A stretch of 64,000 nt of DNA from contig NZ_JBNGPA010000031.1 of assembly GCF_050589845.1 (NCBI RefSeq), positions 1-64,000 on the forward strand, in the 5' to 3' direction. The stretch is from Carboxylicivirga agarovorans. Its GTDB lineage: Bacteria > Bacteroidota > Bacteroidia > Bacteroidales > Marinilabiliaceae. The notes beneath the pieces are model-generated. The model did no database searches, was not told where the DNA came from, and saw only the letters and a list, made by a program, of their open reading frames with translations. The translations under genes and the position numbers were made by a program. Shown here piece after piece: positions 18,857 to 28,294 of this stretch (the stretch's first letter is position 1; each line of letters starts with the position of its first letter).

Positions 18857-20014
18857 CTAAAGTATTTCATTAAGCTTATCAGTTAAACGATTGCCAAACA
18901 GGTTTTTACCAATTATTTCACCCTTTGGGCTAATAATATAGTTAGAAGGTATTTGTTTGATGTTATATAATCTGGCAGGAAATGAGTTGGTGTACTGTAA
19001 GTCACTTACGTCAATCCATTCATAACCTTCTTTTTTGATAGTACTTTCCCAAAGAACTTTACTCTTATCAAGTGATACAGAATATACTTCAAGATCTTTG
19101 TTCTTGTGCTTATCGTACATTTTTTTCAGGTGGCGGTTAGCGCCAACTGATTTTTCATCCCATGATGCCCAGAAGTTAACGATGATCGTCTTTCCTTCAA
19201 GTGATGATAATTTAATGGTGTCTCCCTCGATATTTGGCGCTTCAATATCAACATATCCGCTTTCTGCAGCTTTCGATTCAAATAATTCGTTTGTAAATTT
19301 CTCACGTTGTTGTTGAGCTTTTGCTCCAAGAACATAATTGTACAAGTGGCTCGCTCTTTCTGAGTCAGGGAAATACAAATTTAAGCTAGTAGCTAAAGTT
19401 GCGAAATACACCTGATCTTTTTTATCAAATACATTAAGCACTGCCGTATTATCGTCTAAATTCTGAAATAAGGCATAGTATCCAGCAAAAGAACGTGGGT
19501 TTTCCATGATAAATTCACCTACAAAAGCTTTGTGATCCAGTAATTTCTGATCGTATTCTTTCTCAAGCTCTTTCCTGGTTTCCTTATTCTCAGTAGCCTG
19601 ATATTTGGCCACAAGTGTGTTAAGTTCCTTATTCAGCTTACGAATACGCTTGTTAAACATCTGAATGTATACAGAACCAATGGAATTACGCAATTGATAG
19701 CTTGTTTCAAGGTTTTTAGCATCGGCATTAATAACAATGGTCTCAGTAGTATCAGCTAATAATGTGATATAGTTATTGGGGCTAAGCTTAAGAACCAGGA
19801 ATGTAGGCTCTGATAAACGATCTTGCTTAAATTCGAAGTCCCCATTCTTGATTTTAACCGAGTCAATGGTCACCGTCTGGCTTAAGTCCATTCGCTCCAG
19901 GTAAAGCATTTTGTCATTAGCGCCTTCAATATGACCACTAACAGTATATTTCTCTTTATTTGTACATGCATTAGCTAATAACAAAATTAGAAGTAAAAAC
20001 AGTCCCTGTTTCAT
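18857..20014 (-). CDS. DUF4369/thioredoxin-fold lipoprotein lacking the CXXC motif
   Basis: This 385-residue lipoprotein (lipobox ANAC, Cys17) has an N-terminal DUF4369 domain (YTVSGHIEGANDKMLYLERMDL). A coiled helical middle part follows, then a C-terminal AhpC/TSA-like thioredoxin fold with IEGDTIKLSSLEGKTIIVNFWASWDEKS and the cis-Pro loop QIPSNYIISPKG. The active-site cysteines are replaced: WASWDEKS stands where WCxxC is expected, and the only cysteine in the whole protein is the lipidated one. It cannot do thiol-disulfide exchange in the usual way and may be a binding or scaffold protein of the envelope. The neighbour at 20204 has the same design. Confidence 0.85.
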   Translation of the reverse strand: MKQGLFLLLILLLANACTNKEKYTVSGHIEGANDKMLYLERMDLSQTVTIDSVKIKNGDFEFKQDRLSEPTFLVLKLSPNNYITLLADTTETIVINADAKNLETSYQLRNSIGSVYIQMFNKRIRKLNKELNTLVAKYQATENKETRKELEKEYDQKLLDHKAFVGEFIMENPRSFAGYYALFQNLDDNTAVLNVFDKKDQVYFATLATSLNLYFPDSERASHLYNYVLGAKAQQQREKFTNELFESKAAESGYVDIEAPNIEGDTIKLSSLEGKTIIVNFWASWDEKSVGANRHLKKMYDKHKNKDLEVYSVSLDKSKVLWESTIKKEGYEWIDVSDLQYTNSFPARLYNIKQIPSNYIISPKGEIIGKNLFGNRLTDKLNEIL

Positions 20015-20203
20015 TTGTTTATTTTTTTCTTTTCAGTTGTCACTACTAACCCCCTCTAAATAGGGATGGAAATAACAGGTAAATTTTAATTATGCATCAC
20101 AGTGCAAATTTTAAAAACTTACTGGTCGTTTCATTGGTAGATTCAATTGGTTGTACTAAAGTTTCTTCCTAAGAATAAGATCGCTCAAATATAGGATTTA
20201 TTT

Positions 20204-21340
20204 TTAATTATTCTGAATGGCTGAACTTAGCTCTTCCAATTCCCTTGCGCGTTTCACAATTATTCTATTCTCATCAAGCAGCAAAAGAGAAGGCAATGAA
20301 TTGAGCCCGAATTTTTTCATTATTGGAGAGTCTTTACCCTTGAGGTCTGAAAGGTGCAGAAGAGCTAATCTGTCTTCTCTGATAGCTTTCAGCCAGTTAT
20401 CTTTATTGTTGTCTAGAGAAATCATGTAAATCTGAAGACCTTGACGCCGATAGGTTCGACTCCATCTCATCAATTGTTTGCTAACTTTTCTTGATGCCTC
20501 TTCGTCCGATTTCCATAAAACCAATAACGATTGTGTTTTAATCAACGTATCCAGATCAACTGCCTGGTTCCAAGCATCAGGAATCGTTACAGAGGGAAGT
20601 GTTCGTCCTTCCTTTGTTATAGCATTAAAAAGATTAAAGCTCATTATTGAATCAATCCTGTTGGCAAAAAGTCTGACTGGAATATATTCAGGATATAAGC
20701 TATTAAGCTGGTTGCTTGTTTCATACAGGTAATCAGCTTCAGACTCGTGATTGAACATGTAATGATTACCCGCCTTTAACTGCGATGCCACAAGTGGAAG
20801 TAAAGTATTCCGATGATTCTTTATAATACGTTTAAGCTCCTTGCTGCGTTTGTCAATACTGATGTTAATTCGGTTATAAATGGAGTCCCGGACTCTAAAA
20901 TAATCATCAGCAACCACAGAATCAGGAATGGTTGAGGTGATAGCTGCAATTTCATTTTTTAGCTTAAAGGCACTGCCCTGACATCTCCACAAGGCCTTTG
21001 TAGTTTCATTTCCTGTTATAGTCAGGTCAGGCGATTCCTGATTGAAATTACCACTTATCGAGGAAGGGAATGTTCCGCCTATTAATAAGGTCGAAATGGT
21101 TTCACCATCAATGCGCAGCTCGTAAATGGCTTCCGGAACCGAATCTCTTATGAAGACCAGGTTATTTGTCTCCTCATCGATAGATGCTTTATCAAATAAT
21201 TCAAACTCTTCATTTAAAATGTATAACTCAGCTTCTCCTGTTATGCGAATGTCAGGCTTAAGAGTTAAGTAAGGCGTTTTTTGTGGCTTTGAACACGCAA
21301 TAACAGCCAGAGAAAAAACAAATAAAACAAGGTGCTTCAT
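20204..21340 (-). CDS. Second DUF4369-like/thioredoxin-fold lipoprotein lacking CXXC
   Basis: This 378-residue lipoprotein (lipobox VIAC) is a paralogue in layout of the gene at 18857. It has an N-terminal strand-rich domain (LKPDIRITGEAELYILNEEFEL), a helical middle, and a C-terminal thioredoxin-like fold (SLLVLWKSDEEASRKVSKQLMRW, then YMISLDNNKDNW and a cis-Pro loop SLPSLLLLDENR). The redox motif is replaced by WKSDEEAS. It lies 189 bp upstream of the other copy on the same strand and may share a transcript. The function is unknown; it is probably on the periplasmic face of a membrane. Confidence 0.78.
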   Translation of the reverse strand: MKHLVLFVFSLAVIACSKPQKTPYLTLKPDIRITGEAELYILNEEFELFDKASIDEETNNLVFIRDSVPEAIYELRIDGETISTLLIGGTFPSSISGNFNQESPDLTITGNETTKALWRCQGSAFKLKNEIAAITSTIPDSVVADDYFRVRDSIYNRINISIDKRSKELKRIIKNHRNTLLPLVASQLKAGNHYMFNHESEADYLYETSNQLNSLYPEYIPVRLFANRIDSIMSFNLFNAITKEGRTLPSVTIPDAWNQAVDLDTLIKTQSLLVLWKSDEEASRKVSKQLMRWSRTYRRQGLQIYMISLDNNKDNWLKAIREDRLALLHLSDLKGKDSPIMKKFGLNSLPSLLLLDENRIIVKRARELEELSSAIQNN

Positions 21341-21645
21341 GCTAAGGAAGTTTACACAAAAATATAAAAAAGAAGCCAGATAGAAACTGGTGGTTCAAAC
21401 TATATGCAAGCTTGTATGGTATGAATATTTCGATTGCTATCAGGGTAATGCTTCTAAATTGTGGCATGGCTATTGTTTAAAGAAATTGATTTGTGAATAT
21501 ATTAGGCTGATATTGTAGTGTTTAAACTTGTTATTTAGGTAGTATTAGAATTTTGAATAAATTTGGTCGGATATTAAACAGTTCAAATTTCACCTTTTAC
21601 AAGTTATTGGGTTGATAAGCGACTGTAACGAATAAAACAACCAAT
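21341..21645. other. Intergenic region with one weak promoter box
   Basis: This 305-bp divergent spacer lies between a minus-strand lipoprotein gene and the acyl-CoA ligase. TAAATTTG at 21558-21565 fits TAnnTTTG and would give a leader of about 75 nt for the ligase. I see no repeat, hairpin or small gene in it. Confidence 0.4.
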
Positions 21646-23298
21646 ATGGAAAATAACGGATACTTGAGCTTTGTGGAACAAGCTCTGTCCAGTAATGGAA
21701 CATTAAATGCCTTTAGTGATTTTAAAGGAGAAACAATTACTTATAATCAGGTGGGAGAGCGAATAGTTGCTTTACACCAACTATATAATGAACTTGGTAT
21801 TAAAAAAGGGGATAAGGTAGCCTTAATAGGTCGCAACATGACCAGCTGGGCGGTCGTCTATTTGGGTACCATAACCTATGGCGCTGTCATTGTTCCTATA
21901 TTACCGGACTTTAACTCAGGAGATATACACCACATTGTCAATCATTCAGAATCAAAACTTTTATTCACAACCGATTTGTTGTTTGATAAACTGGATGAAA
22001 CGAAGATGAAAGGATTGATGGGTATAATATCTATCAACCAATGTATTTCGCTGGTTGATAATGTGAAAGGTGGGCTGGGAGAGTGTGTGGAAAAGCTTCA
22101 GGCTTTTTTTAAAGGTGATGGAAGTAGCTTTAATCCCGAACAACTAAATTTTCCTGAAATCGAATCAGAAGAGGTGATGGTGTTATCATATACCTCTGGT
22201 ACATCAGGCTTTTCAAAGGGTGTTTTGTTGCCGCATCGTAGTATATGGTCAAATATTAAATATGCACAGGAGCATTTGATTTTAAAGCCACAGGAGCGTG
22301 TGGTGTCGTTTTTACCTTTGGCACATGCTTACGGTTGTTTATTTGAATTTTTATGGCCTTTTACAATGGGGTGCCACATAACTTTTTTAACACGAACACC
22401 ATCGCCTCAAATTATAACTGAAGCCTTCCGTAAAGTGAAGCCGCATATCATTTTATCTGTTCCGCTTATTCTTGAAAAGATTTTTAAGAAACGTGTACAG
22501 CCCCAGTTGGAAGAACCAAAGGTTAAGGCCTTGCTTAAGATTCCGGGGTTAAATAAAGTTGTTTACAATAAGGTTAAAAAGAAATTGTTTGAAGTTTTTG
22601 GCGGAGAGTTTCGTGAAATCATTATCGGAGGAGCAGCCCTTAATAAAGATGTGGAGCTATTTCTTCGAAAAATTGGCTTTCCATTTACAATTGGTTACGG
22701 GATGACCGAATGTGGTCCGCTGATCAGTTATGCCCCATGGACCGAATCACGTCGTTTCTCGGCAGGTGAACTGGTAGACAGAATGGAGGTGAAGATCGAT
22801 TCTAAAGATCCATATAATGAGGTTGGCGAGATTTTAGTGAGAGGAGATAATACCCTTTTAGGCTATTATAAGAACCAGGATGCAACTGATGAGATATTTG
22901 GAGATGACGGTTGGTTGCACACAGGCGATTTGGGAGTTATTGATGAGCAAAACTTTATCTACATAAAAGGGCGAAGCAAAAACCTTCTATTGGGAGCTTC
23001 AGGTCAAAATATTTATCCTGAAGAAATTGAAGCAACTATCAATTCGATGGAGTATGTGCAGGAGTGTTTGGTTCGTGATAATGATGGAAAGTTGGAAGCA
23101 CTTATTTATCCTGATTATGAAGCAACAGATGCAGAAAGACTCAATAAGGCACAAATAGAGCAGAAGCTGCAGGAAATCAAAGCAGCCACCAATAAGACCT
23201 TACCGGCATACATGAATATACAACAGGTTACATTATTTCCTGAAGAGTTTGAGAAAACACCTAAAAAGAGTATTAAAAGGTATAAGTATACCAAGTAG
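21646..23298 (+). CDS. Long-chain fatty acid--CoA ligase (AMP-binding)
   Basis: This enzyme activates a carboxylic acid, probably a fatty acid, with ATP and CoA through an acyl-adenylate. The 550-residue protein has the AMP-binding P-loop VLSYTSGTSGFSKGVLLPH, the GYGMTECGPL adenine/acyl motif, the hinge TGDLGVIDEQNFIYIKGRSKN, and the C-terminal lysine in TPKKSIKRYKY. It is the length of bacterial long-chain acyl-CoA ligases. The exact substrate is not readable. It is monocistronic, with a terminator at 23473 separating it from the carotenoid genes. Confidence 0.93.
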   Translation: MENNGYLSFVEQALSSNGTLNAFSDFKGETITYNQVGERIVALHQLYNELGIKKGDKVALIGRNMTSWAVVYLGTITYGAVIVPILPDFNSGDIHHIVNHSESKLLFTTDLLFDKLDETKMKGLMGIISINQCISLVDNVKGGLGECVEKLQAFFKGDGSSFNPEQLNFPEIESEEVMVLSYTSGTSGFSKGVLLPHRSIWSNIKYAQEHLILKPQERVVSFLPLAHAYGCLFEFLWPFTMGCHITFLTRTPSPQIITEAFRKVKPHIILSVPLILEKIFKKRVQPQLEEPKVKALLKIPGLNKVVYNKVKKKLFEVFGGEFREIIIGGAALNKDVELFLRKIGFPFTIGYGMTECGPLISYAPWTESRRFSAGELVDRMEVKIDSKDPYNEVGEILVRGDNTLLGYYKNQDATDEIFGDDGWLHTGDLGVIDEQNFIYIKGRSKNLLLGASGQNIYPEEIEATINSMEYVQECLVRDNDGKLEALIYPDYEATDAERLNKAQIEQKLQEIKAATNKTLPAYMNIQQVTLFPEEFEKTPKKSIKRYKYTK

Positions 23299-23472
23299 CA
23301 GATTCTAAAGGGTGATGTAAGTTTAAGCCTCTGAAATATCCTTTTGTTTTAAGCTATGAGTTACTGGCTGAAATAGGCAAAATTATTGTCATTACTGCCC
23401 TCTGTTTAATATGTGGATTATACAGTTTGCCATGTCTTAGACATGATTGAATCAATTAATAAAAGTAATAGG

Positions 23473-23500
23473 AAGCCACCTTTTTAAGGGGGCTTTTTTT
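23473..23500 (+). terminator. Terminator after the acyl-CoA ligase
   Basis: AAGCCACCTT and AAGGGGGCTT pair with one A/G mismatch over a short T loop, followed by a T7 run. Confidence 0.8.
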
Positions 23501-23604
23501 ATGGGCTATTGACAATAAGAGATAAAAACATCTTATTTATATGAACATTTATTAGTATCCTATGTTTAAAGATTACTAAAAATTAATAAACAAAAATTAC
23601 ACCA

Positions 23605-25077
23605 TTGAAGCAGAAAAAGAAGATAATCATTCTGGGCGCAGGTTTTTCCTCACTGTCTGCGAGCTGTTACCTGGCAAAAGCAGGATACGATGTAACCGTG
23701 CTTGAAAAGAACGACGCTGTTGGAGGAAGGGCCAGACAACTTAAAAGGGATGGCTTTATTTTTGACATGGGACCCACCTTTTATTGGATGCCCGATGTTT
23801 TCGAACGCTTTTTCCTTGATTTTAACCAACAGGTGTCTGATTATTACGAGTTGCTGCGTTTGGATCCGTCCTATTCAGTTTGTTTTGGACAAGAAGATTT
23901 TGTCACGCTAAGTGCTGATATAGGTGAGATTAAAGCCACCTTTGAAAAGAACGAAAGTGGAAGTGGAAAACGTTTGACAGATTTTCTAAGTAAGGCTGAA
24001 TCCAATTATGATATAGCTGTTAAAGACCTGGTGTATAAACCTGGTGAACATTTGTTTGAGATCGTGAATTCAAAAACAATAGGCCGCCTTGGAGCATTTA
24101 CGAAGTCTATTAGTAAAGATGTAGCCGCTTACGTAAGTAATCCTAAATTAAGGAAAATACTGGAGTTTCCGGTTTTATTTCTGGGTGCTAAACCATCAAC
24201 TACACCATCGTTTTACAATTTTATGAACTACGCCGACTTTATGCTGGGTACATGGCATCCTAAGGGGGGGATGTTTGAAGTGGCTGATGGTATACGACGC
24301 TTAGCAGAACAGCTGGGGGTTAAAATAATGGTCAATGCACCGGTTGATGATGTTTTAATTGAACAGTCGCAAATTAAAAAGGTGTATTCCGGTGGTCAGG
24401 AATTTATGTGTGACATCGTTTTAAGTGGTGCCGACTATCATCATACTGAGCAGTTGTTACCAAAGTCGTATCGGCAATATTCAGAAAAGTATTGGGATAA
24501 AAAGACTTTCGCGCCATCGGCTTTACTCTTTTATGTCGGTTTTGATAAAAAGCTTGATCATTTAGCACATCACAGTTTGTTTTTTGATGTTGACTTTGAT
24601 CAACATGCATCCGCTATTTATGATAAACCCCAGTATCCTGATGATCCGTTGTTTTATGCCAGTTTTCCATCTGTTTCTGATGAAACAGTTGCTCCTGAGG
24701 GTAAAGAGGCAGGTATTTTTTTAATTCCTTTAGCCCCGGGTTTAGAAGATAATGAAGCAATCAGGCAACGTTATTTTGATATAATTATCAGTCGTTTAGA
24801 GTCTACGACCAAACAAAATATCCGTTCTCATGTTTTATTTTCAGAATCGTTTAGTGTAAATGATTTTGTATCGACCTATAATTCGTACAAAGGAAATGCC
24901 TACGGATTAGCGAATACTTTACTGCAGACGCATGTATTGAGACCCAAGTTGAGAAGCAGGAAGGTGAAAAATTTATTTTTTACCGGACAGCTGACTGTGC
25001 CAGGGCCCGGAGTACCACCATCATTGATTTCGGGCAAGATTGTGAGTGATTTAATCATAAAATACTATGCCCAATGA
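23605..25077 (+). CDS. crtI: Phytoene desaturase family protein
   Basis: CrtI-type FAD enzymes desaturate phytoene towards lycopene at the membrane. The 490-residue sequence has the FAD-binding motif IIILGAGFSSLSASCYLAKAGYDVTVLEK, then GGRARQLKRDGFIFDMGPTFYW, and ends with the bacterial CrtI signature NLFFTGQLTVPGPGVPPSLISGKIV. The first usable start is a TTG at 23605, with an in-frame stop (TAA) 21 bp upstream, so there is no ATG alternative before the FAD motif. It overlaps crtB by 4 bp (ATGA). A TATGTTTA box at 23561 is a one-mismatch minus-7 candidate. Confidence 0.95.
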   Translation: MKQKKKIIILGAGFSSLSASCYLAKAGYDVTVLEKNDAVGGRARQLKRDGFIFDMGPTFYWMPDVFERFFLDFNQQVSDYYELLRLDPSYSVCFGQEDFVTLSADIGEIKATFEKNESGSGKRLTDFLSKAESNYDIAVKDLVYKPGEHLFEIVNSKTIGRLGAFTKSISKDVAAYVSNPKLRKILEFPVLFLGAKPSTTPSFYNFMNYADFMLGTWHPKGGMFEVADGIRRLAEQLGVKIMVNAPVDDVLIEQSQIKKVYSGGQEFMCDIVLSGADYHHTEQLLPKSYRQYSEKYWDKKTFAPSALLFYVGFDKKLDHLAHHSLFFDVDFDQHASAIYDKPQYPDDPLFYASFPSVSDETVAPEGKEAGIFLIPLAPGLEDNEAIRQRYFDIIISRLESTTKQNIRSHVLFSESFSVNDFVSTYNSYKGNAYGLANTLLQTHVLRPKLRSRKVKNLFFTGQLTVPGPGVPPSLISGKIVSDLIIKYYAQ

Positions 25078-25910
25078 AGCAATTATTCGATACATCAAGT
25101 TACAACTGTAGCCGCTTGGTAACGCGTGCATACAGTACATCCTTTTCAAAAGCTATTACATTACTGGCACCATCTGTCCGGCCTGCTATTTATGCTATAT
25201 ATGGTTTTGTCCGTTATGCCGATGAGATAGTGGACACCTTTGATGGCTACAACCAGGAAGAACTGTTACTGGAGTTTGAAGAAAACTATGAAAAAGCTTT
25301 AAAGAGGCGAATAAGCATGAATCCTATTTTAAATGCCTTTCAGGAAGTTGTGCATCAGTACCGCTTATATGATTTGGTGCACTCCTTTATGGATAGTATG
25401 AAAATGGATTTGCAAAAGACTGAATACAATACAACGAAAGAATATGCAGATTATATTTACGGTTCGGCCGATGTGGTTGGTCTGATGTGTTTAAAGGTAT
25501 TTGTCAAAGGTGATGAAAAAAGGTATGAAGAGCTTAAGCCTTCGGCCATGCGTCTTGGATCAGCTTTTCAGAAAGTAAATTTCCTTCGCGATTATAAAGA
25601 CGATATGGAAGGATTGGGACGTTCTTATTTTCCTAACTTAAAAAACTCTTACCTTGACAATACCACCAAGCAGGAAATCATTCGTGATATCGAAGATGAT
25701 TTTAATGAAGCTTACAAAGGTGTGGTGCGATTGCCTTTAGAGGGACGCCTGGGAGTTTACCTGGCTTATCGCTATTACAGGCGTTTACTGCAGGAACTTA
25801 AATCTGCTGATAGTAAGCGAATCAGAAACGAGCGTATACGTATAAACAACTTTCTTAAATTAGAGATTCTGGTAGAATCATACTTGCGATTTAAGTTAAA
25901 TGCCATCTGA
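25074..25910 (+). CDS. crtB: Phytoene/squalene synthase family protein
   Basis: CrtB joins two geranylgeranyl diphosphates to phytoene. The 278-residue protein has both aspartate-rich motifs, DEIVD (50-54) and the second region NFLRDYKDDMEGLGRSYFP, and the RAYSTSFSKA substrate segment. It is cytosolic or membrane-peripheral. Its start overlaps the crtI stop and its stop overlaps the next start (TGATG), so translation is likely coupled. Confidence 0.96.
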   Translation: MKQLFDTSSYNCSRLVTRAYSTSFSKAITLLAPSVRPAIYAIYGFVRYADEIVDTFDGYNQEELLLEFEENYEKALKRRISMNPILNAFQEVVHQYRLYDLVHSFMDSMKMDLQKTEYNTTKEYADYIYGSADVVGLMCLKVFVKGDEKRYEELKPSAMRLGSAFQKVNFLRDYKDDMEGLGRSYFPNLKNSYLDNTTKQEIIRDIEDDFNEAYKGVVRLPLEGRLGVYLAYRYYRRLLQELKSADSKRIRNERIRINNFLKLEILVESYLRFKLNAI

Positions 25911-26377
25911 TGCGATGGATAATTGCCATAGGATTTTATGTGTCATCTGTTGCCTTGTTAGCACAGCAGATAGCAGAAGTGCGTGAGCAGTTTCATACCA
26001 TTAACAATGAGGAGCGATTAATGGCCTTTATTAAGTTGACCACAGAAGTTAATGACTCTAAAGCAACTCCTTATATAGAGGCAGCCAATATGCAAATGGC
26101 CAGGTATACAGCCAATCCTATTAAAAAACTGAAATATTTTAATGAGGGAAAAAAACAACTGGAATTATACATTGATAAAAACCCGTTTGATATTGAAGCG
26201 CGATATGTCAGGGCGCTTGTGCAAAGTGAGGTTCCTGATTTTTTGAATTATAATGAGCAATTTGATTCAGATATCTCGTATATATTGGACAATATTGATT
26301 CCAGTTTACTTCCACCTGAATACAAGAACACAATTAAGGAAACAATAAATCAACTTGTTAAAAAACAACAGTTATGA
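25910..26377 (+). CDS. Unknown exported protein inside the carotenoid operon
   Basis: I do not recognise a family. The 155-residue protein starts with a probable signal peptide (MRWIIAIGFYVSSVALLAQQ) and continues as a mostly helical, TPR-like domain (YFNEGKKQLELYIDKNPFDIEARYVRALVQSE). It overlaps crtB by 1 bp and crtZ by 4 bp, so it is translated as part of the operon and is very likely linked to carotenoid production, transport or placement. It could instead be an unrelated passenger; presence of the same gene order in related genomes would decide. Confidence 0.75.
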   Translation: MRWIIAIGFYVSSVALLAQQIAEVREQFHTINNEERLMAFIKLTTEVNDSKATPYIEAANMQMARYTANPIKKLKYFNEGKKQLELYIDKNPFDIEARYVRALVQSEVPDFLNYNEQFDSDISYILDNIDSSLLPPEYKNTIKETINQLVKKQQL

Positions 26378-26832
26378 TTGCCCTTTACATACTTATCACA
26401 CTTGTAACCTTCGCACTGATGGAAGGTGTTACCTGGTTTACGCATAAGTACATTATGCACGGCTTCTTATGGGTGCTTCATGAAGATCATCACCACCCGG
26501 CTAAAGGTCAGGTATTTCAAAAGAATGACAGTTTCTTCTTTATTTTTGCAACACCCAGTATTCTGCTTTTTTTCTTTGGTGTTAATCCTTCGCTTAACAT
26601 CTTGTTCTTTGTTGGTTTAGGGATTTTGTTTTATGGTATTGCCTACTTTTTAGTTCACGACGTGTTTATTCATCAACGTTTCACATGGCTTTCAAATGTT
26701 CAACACCCATATTTTAAGGGATTAAGGCGTGCGCATGGGAGCCATCACACAGGTGGTGAATGTTACGGTATGTTGTTAGTCCCTCGTAAATTCATTAAAG
26801 AGGCAAAAGAAAATTCGCTGCTGGTCGAATAA
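26374..26832 (+). CDS. crtZ: Beta-carotene hydroxylase (fatty-acid-hydroxylase superfamily)
   Basis: CrtZ is a non-haem di-iron membrane enzyme that adds hydroxyl groups to the ionone rings of beta-carotene, giving zeaxanthin. The 152-residue protein has the histidine clusters HKYIMH (24-29), HEDHHH (37-42), HDVFIHQ and HGSHH, which are the iron ligands, and four hydrophobic segments. It overlaps the preceding gene by 4 bp. It closes the crtI-crtB-X-crtZ operon; the cyclase gene lies 308 bp further on. Confidence 0.93.
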   Translation: MIALYILITLVTFALMEGVTWFTHKYIMHGFLWVLHEDHHHPAKGQVFQKNDSFFFIFATPSILLFFFGVNPSLNILFFVGLGILFYGIAYFLVHDVFIHQRFTWLSNVQHPYFKGLRRAHGSHHTGGECYGMLLVPRKFIKEAKENSLLVE

Positions 26833-27140
26833 GATATGTAATTGAAATGCATAGGTTGAGGCTATACTGCACCAAATTTTAACGGTTTTTGGCATAGGTC
26901 AATACACTATGTATTTGATGTTGCTGTTTTATGTAGCAACAGTTATCAGTCGCTTAGCTTCCCGGGATTTATATGTTAATGTGCAATGATCAGAATTGTT
27001 GAAATTGATTAGATGTAAGATCAGGACACAAGGAAGTTGATGTTTGCTTGTAACTTTAATAAAAAGAATCAAATTAAAATAGGAATGTTACAGATCTCAG
27101 TGCTTGATAAAAATGTTCATTTATAATAATACCATAATCT
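26833..27140. other. Intergenic region between crtZ and the cyclase gene
   Basis: This 308-bp AT-rich stretch contains one short hairpin, GTTGCTG/TAGCAAC near 26921-26941. I see no clear terminator, promoter consensus or small gene. The gap suggests the cyclase may have its own promoter. Confidence 0.4.
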
Positions 27141-27851
27141 ATGGGGACTGAAATATATACTTATCTATTAATTAATGTGGCATGTATAATTGTTCCGTTT
27201 GTAGCAAGCTTTTATCCTAAACATGCATTTTATAAGGAGTGGCTTTTCTTTATTCCTGCTAACTTGACAGTTGCTTTCCTTTTTCTTGTATGGGATTATT
27301 ACTTTACACATATGGGTATCTGGGGGTTTAATCCAAGGTATCTGACAAAAATATACCTTCTTAACCTGCCTTTGGAAGAAATACTCTTCTTTATCGCTAT
27401 ACCATATGCCTGTGTATTTACCTATTTTTCAATGAAATATTTGATCAGGATGAATCCTTTTACTCGTTTTCAGGGGTCGGTAACAATTGGCTTGGCACTA
27501 CTCTTTTTAATAGTTGGAGTTGGCTTTTGGGGTAAGTGGTACACCAGTACAACAGCTTTGATAACAGGTTTATATTTGTTGGTAAGCTTTTATCTGAAAC
27601 GTGACTTGTCATATGTCTATCTGTCCTATATTATTATAATGCCTTTCTTTTTTATAAGTAATGGAATACTGACCGGGACATCGCTTGAGGAACCAATCGT
27701 CTGGTATAATAATGCCGAAAACCTGGGCATTCGTATGGGGACTATACCAATTGAAGATAGTGTATATGGTTTTTTACTTATTTTGATGAATATTGACCTG
27801 TATGAATGGTTGAAAATGAAGACGCTTCGAATTCCGGCTAAAGCACTTTAA
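27141..27851 (+). CDS. Lycopene cyclase domain protein (CrtYcd type)
   Basis: The 236-residue, seven-helix membrane protein belongs to the CrtYc/CrtYd lycopene cyclase domain family, which cyclises lycopene ends to beta-rings without being related to CrtY flavoproteins. The two halves each carry the family acidic motif: NLPLEEILFF near residue 75 and TIPIEDSVYGF near 207. Each half is about 110 residues, so this is the fused form. It supplies the missing step between crtI/crtB and crtZ, implying zeaxanthin-like xanthophylls. Confidence 0.93.
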   Translation: MGTEIYTYLLINVACIIVPFVASFYPKHAFYKEWLFFIPANLTVAFLFLVWDYYFTHMGIWGFNPRYLTKIYLLNLPLEEILFFIAIPYACVFTYFSMKYLIRMNPFTRFQGSVTIGLALLFLIVGVGFWGKWYTSTTALITGLYLLVSFYLKRDLSYVYLSYIIIMPFFFISNGILTGTSLEEPIVWYNNAENLGIRMGTIPIEDSVYGFLLILMNIDLYEWLKMKTLRIPAKAL

Positions 27852-28011
27852 AGGATTAAGATGACAATAAGTGTGTCTTATGAAATGTTTTTACGGAAAC
27901 TATTCCACATGTATCAATGTTCATATAGTTTCATTGAACCCTGCTATACTTAGATTATTGATTTGAAAAGAATGGAGTTCATCTTTTTCATGCATTATAT
28001 ATGCTGAAAAT

Positions 28012-28080
28012 TACGCAAAATGCGTAGATAAAAAGTAGTTGTATTCCCACCATAATATTCATTTTTATTTCTCACCTTTG
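28012..28080 (+). promoter_or_regulatory. Direct repeat copy 1: palindrome plus CAnCTTTG box
   Basis: TACGCAAAATGCGTA (28012-28026; arms TACGCA and TGCGTA around AAA) begins the repeat and CACCTTTG (28073-28080), a near match to the TAnnTTTG minus-7 box, ends it. It matches copy 2 at 57 of 69 positions by my alignment, with identical internal spacing. This looks like an activator site about 60 bp ahead of a promoter. Confidence 0.6.
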
Positions 28081-28294
28081 CAGCCTCAAAAAAATGGCAT
28101 ATTCCAGGTCGGGTCTGGAGTCCTAAAAGGCATTTTTACAACACCTACTCCTGGTGTTAAGCTACAGAATATTAGTGAATTGTGTGGTTTTTAATTTTCC
28201 TGTTTCATATTTGTATTTCTAATATTTCTGGGCTGTTTTGGCATTAAAAAATAATCTCGTGGTTCAATTCTGATGAGTTATGTTTAATAAAAAA

